Source of the DNA: Congregibacter variabilis | GTDB taxonomy: Bacteria > Pseudomonadota > Gammaproteobacteria > Pseudomonadales > Halieaceae | Length of the DNA: 64,000 nucleotides | NCBI RefSeq assembly: GCF_045689235.1 | Contig: NZ_CP136864.1 | Span: 3,162,001-3,226,000 of the forward strand | Direction: 5' to 3' | Part shown: positions 1 to 8,684 of the stretch, piece by piece | How positions within the stretch are numbered: position 1 is the first letter of the stretch | How the letters are laid out: every line of letters starts with the position of its first letter | Made by a program: the position numbers and the translations under genes | The notes under the pieces: model-generated | Database searches by the model: none | Seen by the model: the letters and a program-made list of their open reading frames with translations, nothing else | Told to the model about the DNA's origin: nothing

Positions 1-1
1 G

Positions 2-1057
2 TGCCAGGGGCATACGGGACTAAGCCCCCAAGCCTCGCAAACAGGCTTGGGTATCAGCGGGGGCGGACAGACGCCAAGTAGTGTAGGAAATCAGCCTCTT
101 GGTTCTGTAACGAGCGGCAGCCAGCCTATGGTTGCTTTGATCCCTGCGTCTCTAATTCCGCCACAGCCGCAAGCACCGCAGGTTCCGAAGCCCCAGCCAC
201 AGGCGATACCCCAGCCAATACCGCAGCAGACGCCGCAGCCCATGCAGGTGCCGCCTCAGGTACCACCTCAGGTGCCGGGCCAGGTTCCGCAGCCGCAGCC
301 ACAGGCGATACCTCAGGCGATACCACAGCAGGTGCCCCAGCCGATGCAGGTGCCGTCGCAGGTACCGGGGCAGGTTCCCCAGCCTCAGCCGCAGGCAATA
401 CCCCAGGCGATACCGCAGCAGGTGCCCCAGCCGATGCAGGTGCCGTCGCAGGTACCGGGGCAGGTTCCCCAGCCTCAGCCGCAGGCAATACCCCAGGCGA
501 TACCGCAGCAGGTGCCCCAGCCGATGCAGGTGCCGTCGCAGGTACCGGGGCAGGTTCCCCAGCCTCAGCCGCAGGCAATACCGCAGGCGATACCGCAACA
601 GATTCCGCAGGTTCAGCCACAGCCTGTAAAGGTGCAGCAGCAGGTTTCTCAGACGCTGCCAAATCCTCAACAGCTGTCAAAGCCAAGCGTGACTTCACAA
701 GTACCGACAGGCGCAACTAACTTGACCCCTGTGAAAGTTACGCATCAGCAGGGAGGCCGCGTTCCTCCGAAGCCGCAAGTTGCAGTTATCCCCAACAAGC
801 CTCCGCAGACCGCTATTGGTCAGAAGCCTCCGACTTCTCCAAGCCATGTGGTTGTTACCCAGCCACAGCCGCAGATACACACAACGCTCAGCGGTGAGAT
901 TTTGATGGGAGAAATCGTAGAGCCCGGAATTCAGAACAAAGAGGTTGAGTTGTATCGTAGCGAGGACGCAGAGGAGGCCTTGTATAGCGACATCATTCCC
1001 ATGGATAAAACGGGTTTTCATCTCACGGTTTTCGGTACCAGACCTCCCGTTTACTGA
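2..1057 (+). CDS. Pro/Gln-rich repeat protein, 5' end outside window
   Basis: The reading frame is open to the first base of the window, so this is the C-terminal part of a longer protein. The visible chain is dominated by Pro, Gln, Val and Ala, with a perfect 30-residue tandem repeat (PQPQAIPQAIPQQVPQ and so on) at about residues 80-185. A non-repetitive end follows (ILMGEIVEPGI, then DIIPMDKTGFHLTVF). No enzymatic motif, signal peptide or membrane segment is seen in this part. The composition suggests an extended polyproline-type stretch, as in envelope-spanning or scaffold proteins; that is inference. The next gene converges from the other strand 86 bp downstream. Function unknown. Confidence 0.7.
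   Translation, partial: CQGHTGLSPQASQTGLGISGGGQTPSSVGNQPLGSVTSGSQPMVALIPASLIPPQPQAPQVPKPQPQAIPQPIPQQTPQPMQVPPQVPPQVPGQVPQPQPQAIPQAIPQQVPQPMQVPSQVPGQVPQPQPQAIPQAIPQQVPQPMQVPSQVPGQVPQPQPQAIPQAIPQQVPQPMQVPSQVPGQVPQPQPQAIPQAIPQQIPQVQPQPVKVQQQVSQTLPNPQQLSKPSVTSQVPTGATNLTPVKVTHQQGGRVPPKPQVAVIPNKPPQTAIGQKPPTSPSHVVVTQPQPQIHTTLSGEILMGEIVEPGIQNKEVELYRSEDAEEALYSDIIPMDKTGFHLTVFGTRPPVY
281..603 (+). repeat. 90-bp coding tandem repeat, about 3.6 copies
   Basis: Copies begin at 281, 371, 461 and 551. The second and third are identical over 90 bp; the first differs by synonymous-looking changes and the fourth runs into unique sequence. The unit is 30 codons, so copy-number change would keep the frame. This points to recent slippage or unequal recombination within the Pro/Gln-rich gene. 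Confidence 0.9.
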
Positions 1058-1143
1058 GAATGAGTTTGCCGTTGTTTCTGTGTCCGGCGCAGTTAAAGAA
1101 CTATTGCGCGCGTTCCAGAAGCGGTGTTGCCCGGCAGTGAGGC

Positions 1144-3450
1144 TTACTGCCCTCTCAATCGCAATGCATTGCTGATCACCGAAACCGAACTGAGACTCAT
1201 TGCGAGGGCGGCGATCATTGGTGACAGCAGTAGTCCAAATAATGGATAGAGAATGCCGGCAGCCACGGGTACACCTGCACTGTTGTATATCAGAGCAAAC
1301 AGCAAATTCTGTCGCATATTGCTCACCGTCAGTTCAGAAATTCGTCGCGCTTCCAAAATACCGCGAAGGTCACCTTTTATCAGTGTCACCTGAGCGCTGT
1401 TCATAGCCACGTCAGTACCCGTGCCCATAGCAATGCCCACGTCAGCCTGTGCCAGGGCTGGTGCATCGTTGATCCCGTCCCCGGCCATCGCCACTTTACG
1501 GCCTTCGGCCTGCAGCCTGCTCATCAGGTTCAGTTTGTCCCGGGGAGTCACCTCACTGTGCACTTCGTCGATGCCCAGTTCACTGGCTACCGCCTGTGCA
1601 GTGATCTCGCCGTCGCCGGTTGCCATGATGATTTTGAGTCCCCTTTCATGCAGTGCTCTTATGGCTGCGTGCGTGCTGCTCTTAATGGGGTCCGACACGG
1701 CTAGCAAGCCAACAAGCTTGCCGCTAAGCGCCAGATACATGACGCTGGCACCTTGATTACGCATCTGGTCGGCGCTGGATTGTGCGCTGTTCACATCAAC
1801 ATGGTGTTGTCGCATGAATTTAGTATTGCCCAGACTCAACTGCTGTCCGTTGAGCTGTCCGTTGAGCTGGCCGGTAACGCCGATACCGCTTTCAGAGTCA
1901 AAATCGCTGACTGTAGCCAGGTTCATGTCACGTTCCCTGGCCGCCATCACAATGGCGCGCGCCAGCGGATGCTCACTGCCTTGATTAAGACTGGCAGCTA
2001 ATCTCAAAACCTCGTCTGCAGACAATTCCCCCAGTGACACCGCCTTCTTAAATGTGGGTTTGCCTTCGGTTAGCGTACCGGTTTTATCGATCACGATTGT
2101 ATCTATGAGCCGCAGTGCCTCGATAGCGGCAGCATCATGAAAGAGTACACCCGAGTTCGCGGCCTTGCCGGTCGCGACCATGATGGACATAGGCGTGGCC
2201 AGTCCCAGAGCGCAGGGACAGGCGACTATCAGGACCGCAACGGCATTGATCAGACCATAGACCCAGGAAGGATCAGGGCCCACGAAACCCCAGCTAAGGA
2301 AGGTGATGATAGCGACAGTCAAAACCACCAGTACGAAATAGCCCGATACCACATCGGCTAGCCTCTGCATCGGAGCGCGGGATCGCTGAGCCTGAATAAC
2401 CAGGCTCACGATCTGCGCCAGTGTGGTGTCGCTAGTGACTTTTTCCGACCGTATCACCAATGTGCCGTTGGTGTTGAGTGTCGCGCCTATGACCCTATCG
2501 CCCCTTGTCCGGGTTACTGGAATTGGCTCACCGGTAAGCATGGATTCATCAACGGAGCTGCGGCCTTCTTCTACGATGCCGTCGATGGGGATTTTCTCGC
2601 CTGGGGTCACCCGCAGGCGGGACCCCACCTGAATGTTTTCTATTGCGATGTCTTCTTCGCTGCCGTCGTCATTAATGCGGCGCGCTGTTGTCGGCGCCAG
2701 ACCCAGCAGCGCCTTGATAGCTCCCGAAGTCTGCGCCCGTGCTCTTAACTCCATAAGCTGTCCCAGCAGGGTGAGAGAGATGATCATTGCGGAAGCTTCA
2801 AAGTACACGCTCACGCGACCGTCGATCGCGAAGGCTTCTGGGAAGACCCGCGGGGCGACAGTCGCCACCAGGCTGTATAGATAAGCCAGCGAGGTGCCCA
2901 GCCCAATGAGCGTCCACATATTGAGACTGCGGTTGATGACGGACTGAATGCCTCTGACGAAGAAGGGCCGGCCCGCCCAAAGCACCACGGGAGTCGCCAG
3001 CATCAGTTCAAGCCAATTCTGCCAGATTCCGGGTAGCCAGCTATGACCGTGACCAAGCATGGCGAGTGCGAATACCATGGTGGTAAATGGCAGGCTGAAC
3101 AGAAAGCGTCGCCTGAAATCCACAAGTTCCGGGTGCTCGCTATCGCCAAGGCTGGGAGCCTCTGGCTCCAGCGCCATACCGCACTTTGGGCAGGTGCCTG
3201 GTCCTGACTGGCGGACTTCTGGGTGCATGGGGCAGGTGTGCCAGACCCCAAGTTCGGTGGCCTCTTGTTTGTCGCCCTCTGCAAGATAATGGTCCGGACT
3301 GGTGGCAAACTTACTCTGGCAACCGGCGCTGCAAAAACAAAAGGTCTGACCTTTATGCTGATAGCGGTGTGTAGATTTAGCATCTACTGACATGCCGCAG
3401 ACCGGATCCTTTCCCGTCTCGGGGCTGACCGTCTTATCTTGCTTTGTCAT
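1144..3450 (-). CDS. copA: Copper-transporting P1B-type ATPase with YHS domain
   Basis: A 768-aa heavy-metal P-type ATPase that would pump Cu(I) out of the cytoplasm. In order: an N-terminal YHS-type metal-binding domain (DPVCGM near residue 16, CFCSAGC near 38); a short heavy-metal-binding motif (HTCPMHPEV near 71, CPKCGMAL near 88); paired membrane helices; the actuator loop TGEP near 303; the ion-channel motif CPC near 410; the phosphorylation motif DKTGTLTEG near 453; SEHPLARA; the hinge GDGINDAP; and two C-terminal helices. CPC together with the SEHPLARA motif indicates a copper or silver exporter. A YHS domain in place of the classic HMA domain is common in marine bacteria. It stands alone, with no CueR or chaperone gene beside it in the window. 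Confidence 0.93.
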   Translation of the reverse strand: MTKQDKTVSPETGKDPVCGMSVDAKSTHRYQHKGQTFCFCSAGCQSKFATSPDHYLAEGDKQEATELGVWHTCPMHPEVRQSGPGTCPKCGMALEPEAPSLGDSEHPELVDFRRRFLFSLPFTTMVFALAMLGHGHSWLPGIWQNWLELMLATPVVLWAGRPFFVRGIQSVINRSLNMWTLIGLGTSLAYLYSLVATVAPRVFPEAFAIDGRVSVYFEASAMIISLTLLGQLMELRARAQTSGAIKALLGLAPTTARRINDDGSEEDIAIENIQVGSRLRVTPGEKIPIDGIVEEGRSSVDESMLTGEPIPVTRTRGDRVIGATLNTNGTLVIRSEKVTSDTTLAQIVSLVIQAQRSRAPMQRLADVVSGYFVLVVLTVAIITFLSWGFVGPDPSWVYGLINAVAVLIVACPCALGLATPMSIMVATGKAANSGVLFHDAAAIEALRLIDTIVIDKTGTLTEGKPTFKKAVSLGELSADEVLRLAASLNQGSEHPLARAIVMAARERDMNLATVSDFDSESGIGVTGQLNGQLNGQQLSLGNTKFMRQHHVDVNSAQSSADQMRNQGASVMYLALSGKLVGLLAVSDPIKSSTHAAIRALHERGLKIIMATGDGEITAQAVASELGIDEVHSEVTPRDKLNLMSRLQAEGRKVAMAGDGINDAPALAQADVGIAMGTGTDVAMNSAQVTLIKGDLRGILEARRISELTVSNMRQNLLFALIYNSAGVPVAAGILYPLFGLLLSPMIAALAMSLSSVSVISNALRLRGQ

Positions 3451-3639
3451 GCCATTCAGCCTTTGTCGTCACCCAAGCATATTGCTTTATGTAGTCCCGA
3501 TGTTGAGTTACGTCCAACATCAATTCTTGTATGGGTATTGGGCTGTTGCTCTTACTAAATGCCTATCGGAACGGTCTACCCAGGTGATTCCCGGGCGCGG
3601 CCTTCGGTGATTTCATCGGCCGTAGCAAGTAGGGCCTCA

Positions 3640-4596
3640 TCAGCCTACCTGACCACCTTCTTCGAGCCACTTTATGCAATCGGGTGTGAGAACCTTTTTC
3701 TTGGCCTGCTCATACAATTGCAAATCTTCGTCGGTGAGAACCTCTTTCCATCGGCCGTTGGTACCTTTAAAGAAAAATCCTTCAGCGCCATCTTTAAAAA
3801 CCACGCCGCGAGGATCGCCCTTCGCATCCATTTCCTTTGCTTTGGATTTTACGTGATCGAAGGTGGTATTAGTGACGATCCGCTCCAGATCTTCTGGCGT
3901 GATGTCGAATTGCGCTGCCTCGGCCATGCGGGATACGACACCGGCATGGTCGCGGAGCATGTCGCTGTAGTGAAAGAAGTGAAAGTTAGGCAGGTGGCGA
4001 TGCGCCCAATAGCTCGCCGTGTGACCGAGGTTTGCCCAGAATGGATATCCCTCGGATTCCCAGTCGAACCAACCCCGAGTCATCCATCCTTGCCAGAGTT
4101 CCCGGGGGTCTTGTGGGCAGGGCGGAAGGGGATCGCCAACAACGTCGGGTGCGTTCATCATGCTCATTGCTGTGTCGGTATAGCGCGAGTAGTGATTGTA
4201 GAAAGACATGAAGACGTCGCGCGCGTCCCGTGCCACGATAAAATACTGCACCTGCGGGTAGTAGGGCAGACCATCAAGAGGTAGATGGCTCTTGATAAAG
4301 CGCCGTCCCGGTATCGCCTCCATGTAAGGCCCAAGCTGCTCGCGGGGAATGGGTAGGAACCGTGCGTCGGGCCAGGGTGTTACATCATTGAATTCGGGCC
4401 GAGGGGTCATCTTGCCGTAAAACATTTCGTCCAGAATCTGTTGTGTCCAGGTCGTTCCGGCTTTGTAAGAGGTCGTGACAATGATGTCCGTTGAGCGCGG
4501 TTCGTACTCCTCCCAGCGTGTCGAATCCAGGTGGTGGTTCTGGTAAGTACGTGTCACCTGCGGGAATGGTCCGTCCATAGTTTCTCGTTGCCTCAT
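3640..4596 (-). CDS. PAPS-dependent sulfotransferase
   Basis: A 318-aa soluble sulfotransferase (Sulfotransfer_1 family) that would move sulfate from PAPS to a hydroxyl or amine acceptor. Seen: the 5'-phosphosulfate loop SYKAGTTWTQQI near residue 43; the 3'-phosphate-binding segment VARDARDVFMSFYNHY near 120; and the C-terminal FKGTNGRWKEVLT near 272, matching the family's GxxGxWK element. The length is normal for cytosolic-type enzymes. The acceptor cannot be told; bacterial members act on lipids, steroids or polyketides. Starts at 4596 (MRQRE) and 4578 (MDGPF) are both possible. A perfect 11-bp inverted repeat lies directly upstream. Confidence 0.9.
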   Translation of the reverse strand: MRQRETMDGPFPQVTRTYQNHHLDSTRWEEYEPRSTDIIVTTSYKAGTTWTQQILDEMFYGKMTPRPEFNDVTPWPDARFLPIPREQLGPYMEAIPGRRFIKSHLPLDGLPYYPQVQYFIVARDARDVFMSFYNHYSRYTDTAMSMMNAPDVVGDPLPPCPQDPRELWQGWMTRGWFDWESEGYPFWANLGHTASYWAHRHLPNFHFFHYSDMLRDHAGVVSRMAEAAQFDITPEDLERIVTNTTFDHVKSKAKEMDAKGDPRGVVFKDGAEGFFFKGTNGRWKEVLTDEDLQLYEQAKKKVLTPDCIKWLEEGGQVG

Positions 4597-4598
4597 TT

Positions 4599-4660
4599 CT
4601 TCTGGTAAATATTTGAGCCCGGCTAAAGCACTTAAATAGTAAAGCTCGTTTTACCAGAAG
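4599..4660. promoter_or_regulatory. 11-bp inverted repeat upstream of the sulfotransferase
   Basis: CTTCTGGTAAA at 4599-4609 is matched perfectly by TTTACCAGAAG at 4650-4660, with 40 bp between. It lies immediately before the sulfotransferase start. The arms are too far apart for a terminator and no T-run follows, so a two-site operator is the simplest reading. No regulator gene is adjacent. Confidence 0.45.
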
Positions 4661-4798
4661 TTACAAGAATCCGCTTTTTTTAACGTTACTCAGTCACGCA
4701 TACTCTATGGAGTTGTGATCCAGGGTTTATGGTTGCAACCCGTGTTGGCTCCGCAAAATGCAGATTTGTCGGGCTTCTTGAGCTTTAATGCCGACAGG

Positions 4799-5185
4799 CT
4801 ATGCAACCCCCGCCAGCACCGCGCCCAGTCCTGCCGCACCCAGAAGGGTGAACGTCGGCATTATGCTAAGAGCGAAACCTAAAGCCCGGGTAGCAGGGTC
4901 CTTGGTGTAGGAGCTTGCGTACAGAACGCGACCCACAATGTATACGGCCCCAATCGCTGCAATGACGGTGCCGGGCCAATACACGTCTGCCAGCAGTAGT
5001 GCCGGCAGAAAGCACACTAATTGTTCGAGTGTGTTCATCTGTATACGAAAAGCCCGGTCAAACATTTCATGGCCGGTCGTCGCCGGGGCGTCAATACTGT
5101 ATTTTCCTCGGGCGCGCCCCACCATGATGGCCAAATAAATAAACTGGGAGATAGCGAGTACTGCAACAATGTGTACGTAGTTCAC
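4799..5185 (-). CDS. MAPEG family membrane protein
   Basis: A 128-aa integral membrane protein with about four helices. It carries the MAPEG signature region (FDRAFRIQMNTLEQLVCFLPALL, given here only in outline: residues about 42-64), which includes the conserved Arg/Asn-rich N..E glutathione-site stretch. MAPEG proteins include microsomal glutathione transferases and uncharacterised bacterial members. The start is GTG at 5185, because AAGGAA lies six bases upstream; an in-frame extension to 5266 is open but has no ribosome site. Divergent from the DUF1499 gene, with a degenerate att copy between them. Confidence 0.82.
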   Translation of the reverse strand: MNYVHIVAVLAISQFIYLAIMVGRARGKYSIDAPATTGHEMFDRAFRIQMNTLEQLVCFLPALLLADVYWPGTVIAAIGAVYIVGRVLYASSYTKDPATRALGFALSIMPTFTLLGAAGLGAVLAGVA

Positions 5186-5297
5186 GGATTTCCTTTTCTT
5201 TGAGGCGGTAAGTATGTATGTCAGTCTCGCGTTACCCTGCGGGACCACCGTTGCGTATCTTAACACTGAGCGGTTTTCTTACTCCGTTATCAACGCC

Positions 5298-5338
5298 GAG
5301 CCCAGTTGTACTTGAACCTACGGCCAATCGATTATGAG
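5298..5338. repeat. Degenerate tRNA-Ile2 3'-end repeat (att0)
   Basis: 41 bp aligning with positions 5-45 of the 45-bp att core at 37 of 41 positions. It contains ACTTGAACCTACG and CCAATCGATTATGAG unchanged. It is the sixth and most diverged copy, in the same orientation as the others. It implies that the 5.3-17.4 kb block also entered by integration at the tRNA, earlier than the rest. The flanking bases do not match either end type seen further right. Confidence 0.7.
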
Positions 5339-5425
5339 CGCCGACGAAAAAAACAGCCGAGGTCTGTCCAGACAAACAATAGCGGTTGGAACCGTTGCAA
5401 GGTAGGCTTCCCGTAACTTCATTTT

Positions 5426-6157
5426 ATGGTTGTCGACGACATGGCGAAAATTTTCAGAAGACTGGCAATAGGCGCTGCGCTAATCGCCGCTTTGCTACTG
5501 CTCTTGTCCGGCCCCGGCACACGCTTTGGTCTTTGGGAATACGGTACCGGCTTTCTGATGATGCGGATCGCCTTTTTTGTTGGTCTTGGGGCTGCGGCGC
5601 TAGCGCTGCTCATGCTTGTTATTCCTAAGACCCGGGTCCTGGGAGCCCTGCCTCTCGTCGTAGCGCTGGCTCTTGGTCTTGGCACTGCATACCTGCCATG
5701 GAGCGGCGTTCAAAAGGTACGCTCGCTGCCCTTTATACATGACATCACCACCGATACCGAGAACCCGCCCGCCTTCGTTGCGGTGCTGCCGCTGCGTGTC
5801 GATGCGCCCAACCCTCCGGAATATTTGGGCGAGGAAGTTGCGTCGCGGCAGCGTGAAAGCTATCCGGATATCAAAACAGTAACGCTAGAAATGCCGGCAG
5901 ACCAGACATTCGCTCGGGCACTTGAAGTGGTCGAGGCGATGGGCTGGGAGCTTGTGGCAAGCGAACCCTCTGATGGGCGAATCGAAGCGACGGAAACGAC
6001 CTTCTGGTTTGGTTTCAAGGACGATGTGGTGATCAGGATCGCTGGAACAGCCGGCGGTAGTCGGCTGGATGTGCGGTCGAAGTCCCGCGTTGGCAGAAGC
6101 GATGTCGGCGCCAATGCAGAGCGCATCCGGAAATTCATGCAAGCGTTTCAGGGTTGA
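5426..6157 (+). CDS. DUF1499 membrane-anchored protein
   Basis: 243 aa. Three hydrophobic segments span roughly residues 10-95 (AALIAALLLLLSG, IAFFVGLGAAALALLMLVI, LPLVVALALGLGTAYLPW). A C-terminal soluble DUF1499 domain follows from about residue 105 (HDITTDTENPPAFVAV, YPDIKTVTL, FWFGFKDDVVIRI, SRVGRSDVGANAERIRKFM). The family's function is unknown; members are often annotated as predicted membrane proteins. The start is either ATG 5426 or ATG 5441 (MAKIF). It is the first gene to the right of the degenerate att copy. Confidence 0.85.
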   Translation: MVVDDMAKIFRRLAIGAALIAALLLLLSGPGTRFGLWEYGTGFLMMRIAFFVGLGAAALALLMLVIPKTRVLGALPLVVALALGLGTAYLPWSGVQKVRSLPFIHDITTDTENPPAFVAVLPLRVDAPNPPEYLGEEVASRQRESYPDIKTVTLEMPADQTFARALEVVEAMGWELVASEPSDGRIEATETTFWFGFKDDVVIRIAGTAGGSRLDVRSKSRVGRSDVGANAERIRKFMQAFQG

Positions 6158-6239
6158 GCTGCGGGTCCTTACCTGCCTTGGGAGCAGAGCCGGGAGGCTG
6201 CGCGATACCTTGGGATCAAGTTTTCAGGCGATCTGAGGC

Positions 6240-7514
6240 TTAATTTTTCAGCACTGTTTTGTTCCTGCGGGCGATGAAGTACAGAGCAGTGCCAGCTAGC
6301 GCGAGAGCAGCCAGCGTCAACCATTGGTCTATGCTCGTCTGCAGCGTCGCCCAAACCGATAACACTAGAGCAATAGGGGCAGCGATCAGGATCGTGAAGT
6401 TGATGGCGGGTAGGCCGGCATTACGGCGCAACTTCGGTAGCGAGACGATGGACGCTATGTAGGCTAGAAGCCGCGCCAGGGTGGAAATGATCGCGAGCAC
6501 GAGGAAGCTGGAGTTCAAAGCGAAGATGAGCGCGCCTACACCAAAGAAAGCGATGGAGTTGGCTGGCGTACCCCAGCGTGACACCTTACTGAACCAGGCT
6601 GGGAGCAGACCGTCATCGGCGAGCGCCGGCGGCATGCGGCTGGCCGAAGTGAGGCCGGCGGTGAGATTGGCGAGCACGCTGACCACGATAGTGGCCGCAA
6701 TCAGCAGCGCCCCCATGTCTCCGCCATACTCCGCCGCCAGCGCGGTTAGCGGGGCATCGGGGCCCGTGCCGGCAATGATGCTATGGCTATAAGCCCATTG
6801 CAGGCCAAAATAGATCAGGGTGACGACCGCGATGCCGCCCAAAAGCGCACGAGGCATGGCCCGCCTGGGATCACGTGTTTCGCCCGCAGGAATAGTGGCG
6901 TTTTCGAAGCCGACATAAGCGTACAGGGCGGCAAGCGCTATGCCTTCGACCTCGCTGAACTGCGGCAGGACTAACGGCCCCGGCGCGCTGGCGGCGGCCA
7001 GGCCTGCAAACATCAGGATTAACAGAGGAACAAGCTTTAAGAATGTCATTGCGCCAAGGGCAGCGACAACACGCTTGATGCCCACGATGTTGATGCCCGT
7101 CAGGCTGCCTAGCACGGCAACAATAAGTAGAGTCCGGCCTAGCCCCTCGCCGACGGCGGGCCAAAGGGCGGCGGCATACGCGACGAGGACGAGTACATTG
7201 GCTCCCTGGCTGATGAGGCGGGCGATGAAAAAGGCCCATCCGACCTGAAAGCCGGCAAAATCCCCCCACGCATCGCCAACATAACGCTGTGGGCCGCCGG
7301 AGCGGTCGGTGAGTTTGGTGAGTTCGGCAAAGCAGACGACGATGGCCGAAACGACTACACCGCCCAAGAGCAACAGCCAGGGCGCGAACTCGCCGACGGC
7401 GACATGCAGCACTTCGGGTAAGCCGAAAATGCCCGCACCGATGAGGCCGTTCACGACGATAAAAAGGACGCCGAACGTCCCCATGTCTCTGCGGTATTTG
7501 TCTGTCTCGGTCAC
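6240..7514 (-). CDS. APC-family amino acid permease
   Basis: 424 aa with about 12 hydrophobic helices, typical of APC superfamily transporters. The N-terminus has the substrate-binding stretch NGLIGAGIFGLP, followed by FAELTKLTDRSGGPQRYV, which corresponds to the family's Gly/Ser-rich helix 2-3 region. An amino acid or amine is the likely substrate; specificity cannot be read. GTG at 7514 is preferred because GAGCAGG lies about seven bases upstream; a TTG at 7520 is also open but too close to that site. It stands alone. Confidence 0.85.
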   Translation of the reverse strand: MTETDKYRRDMGTFGVLFIVVNGLIGAGIFGLPEVLHVAVGEFAPWLLLLGGVVVSAIVVCFAELTKLTDRSGGPQRYVGDAWGDFAGFQVGWAFFIARLISQGANVLVLVAYAAALWPAVGEGLGRTLLIVAVLGSLTGINIVGIKRVVAALGAMTFLKLVPLLILMFAGLAAASAPGPLVLPQFSEVEGIALAALYAYVGFENATIPAGETRDPRRAMPRALLGGIAVVTLIYFGLQWAYSHSIIAGTGPDAPLTALAAEYGGDMGALLIAATIVVSVLANLTAGLTSASRMPPALADDGLLPAWFSKVSRWGTPANSIAFFGVGALIFALNSSFLVLAIISTLARLLAYIASIVSLPKLRRNAGLPAINFTILIAAPIALVLSVWATLQTSIDQWLTLAALALAGTALYFIARRNKTVLKN

Positions 7515-7854
7515 TATCAAGCCTGCTCGGTCAGGAGACCTCTTGTGCGGCCTCCGCAGGAGGGTAGCTTAAAACGGCAGTCACGTCCGCGCGTGTGGCA
7601 GGAACGGTAAACAAGATTCGCTAAAGACATCGGCGATGCTTGAGGCATAGAGGAGAAGTCTTATCTCAACCCATAGCCAGTGAGCAGACTGCCTGCGAGC
7701 CAAAGCCCCTTCGCTCCATTAAGTAGGTGAAAATGTGACCTGTGTCCTCGGGATAAACTCTTACCTATGTGCCAAGGGCCCTCCTGGCATTGTGTTAGGT
7801 AGAAGTAGTCGATGATATTTTTAACCTTGGCATCAGGGGAAGCCGCGCCGGATT
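7515..7854. other. Intergenic, no gene; partial element-end similarity
   Basis: No reading frame with coding character was found. A short stretch near 7735-7785 reads GTGACCTGTGTCC and ACCTATGTGCC. It resembles the ACCTATGTGCCCGG string that occurs at the att-flanking ends elsewhere in the window. It may be a worn element end; nothing more can be said. Confidence 0.3.
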
Positions 7855-8310
7855 CTATTCATACAATGGCACAACCTCGTCGTTAACAAAGGTGTAGCGA
7901 GGATGCTTGTACCACCCCCACAGCGCGGATCGCCGCGGCTCTTTGTGAACCCGGTCCTCATAAACCGTTAGTTTCCCGTCTTCGGGTCGCAGCCAAAAAT
8001 CGAGATCGTAGAGCTTGTCGGGCTCTCCGGGCACGGCAAAATCCGTGCAGGCAAAGTAGCGATTGCCGTCTATGACCCGCACCGGGTCGTGGATTTTTAC
8101 GAATCGTAGAGTGAGCGTCGTGCCTACAACACGGTCTTCGATGCTGAACAAGCCGTTCTGATCCTGGTGCTGCGAAATATAGCGTCGGGTAGCTGCCTTG
8201 ATATCGTCAGCATAAAAAACATCGTCTGCCTTAGCCGGTACTACGTCTAATACGAGTCCGGCCAGAAGCAGGGGTCCCAGCAGGCCAGCAAGCTTACCCA
8301 CGGACCTCAC
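7855..8310 (-). CDS. Exported hypothetical protein
   Basis: 151 aa. An N-terminal signal peptide (LAGLLGPLLLAGLVLDVVPAKA, residues about 7-28, with AKA before the likely cut) is followed by a small domain rich in Asp, Tyr and Trp (YISQHQDQNGLFSIED, YFACTDFAVPGEPDKLYDLDFWL). I do not recognise the family. The GTG start overlaps the stop of the upstream gene as GTGA, so the two are very probably translationally coupled. The pair likely acts together in the periplasm. Confidence 0.7.
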   Translation of the reverse strand: MRSVGKLAGLLGPLLLAGLVLDVVPAKADDVFYADDIKAATRRYISQHQDQNGLFSIEDRVVGTTLTLRFVKIHDPVRVIDGNRYFACTDFAVPGEPDKLYDLDFWLRPEDGKLTVYEDRVHKEPRRSALWGWYKHPRYTFVNDEVVPLYE

Positions 8311-8645
8311 TCGGGATCAGGCTTCTTTTTGGCTGGTTTTCCGCCATGTTCAGCGGCGCGCCCGGCATGCTCTTTCGCCTTCTCTGCCTTCGACTCGGCT
8401 GCTTTGCCTGCATGTTCTGCCGCGTTACCGGCATGCTCTGAGGCCTCGGCAGCCGCTTTTCCGGCGTGTTCCGACGCCTCTTCAGCGTGCTTGGCCGCCT
8501 TGCCAGCGTGTTCGGCGCTTTCGCTCGCCGCTTTTCCGGCATGTTCCGCGGCCTTACCCGCGTGTTCCTTCTGACCTTGGTCTGCATTTGCGCCTGTTGA
8601 TATGAGCAGTGCAGCGAGGGCGAATACTAAGTGTTTTGCGAGCAT
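8307..8645 (-). CDS. Exported Ala/His/Lys-rich heptad-like repeat protein
   Basis: 112 aa. A signal peptide (LVFALAALLISTGANA) is followed by about nine copies of a short unit EHAGKAA or variants, ending in a Lys/Pro tail. The unit resembles the helical low-complexity repeats of LEA-type and some stress proteins, and would form an amphipathic helix with a His stripe. A role in membrane or desiccation protection or metal binding is inference. It is the first gene of a two-gene unit with the GTGA-coupled exported protein. Confidence 0.7.
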   Translation of the reverse strand: MLAKHLVFALAALLISTGANADQGQKEHAGKAAEHAGKAASESAEHAGKAAKHAEEASEHAGKAAAEASEHAGNAAEHAGKAAESKAEKAKEHAGRAAEHGGKPAKKKPDPE

Positions 8646-8684
8646 AAATGACTCCTATTATTGTCGTTGAAAAATCAGCTGACA

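Noticed and set aside
281..603. CRISPR-like array
   Set aside because: The units are directly adjacent without spacers and are in frame within a gene.
126..716. Two long minus-strand frames opposite the Pro/Gln repeat
   Set aside because: They are mirror translations of the 90-bp repeat and show only low-complexity Ala/Pro or Leu/Arg runs.
3559..4284. Long plus-strand frame opposite the sulfotransferase
   Set aside because: It is antisense to a gene with clear family motifs and has no motif of its own.
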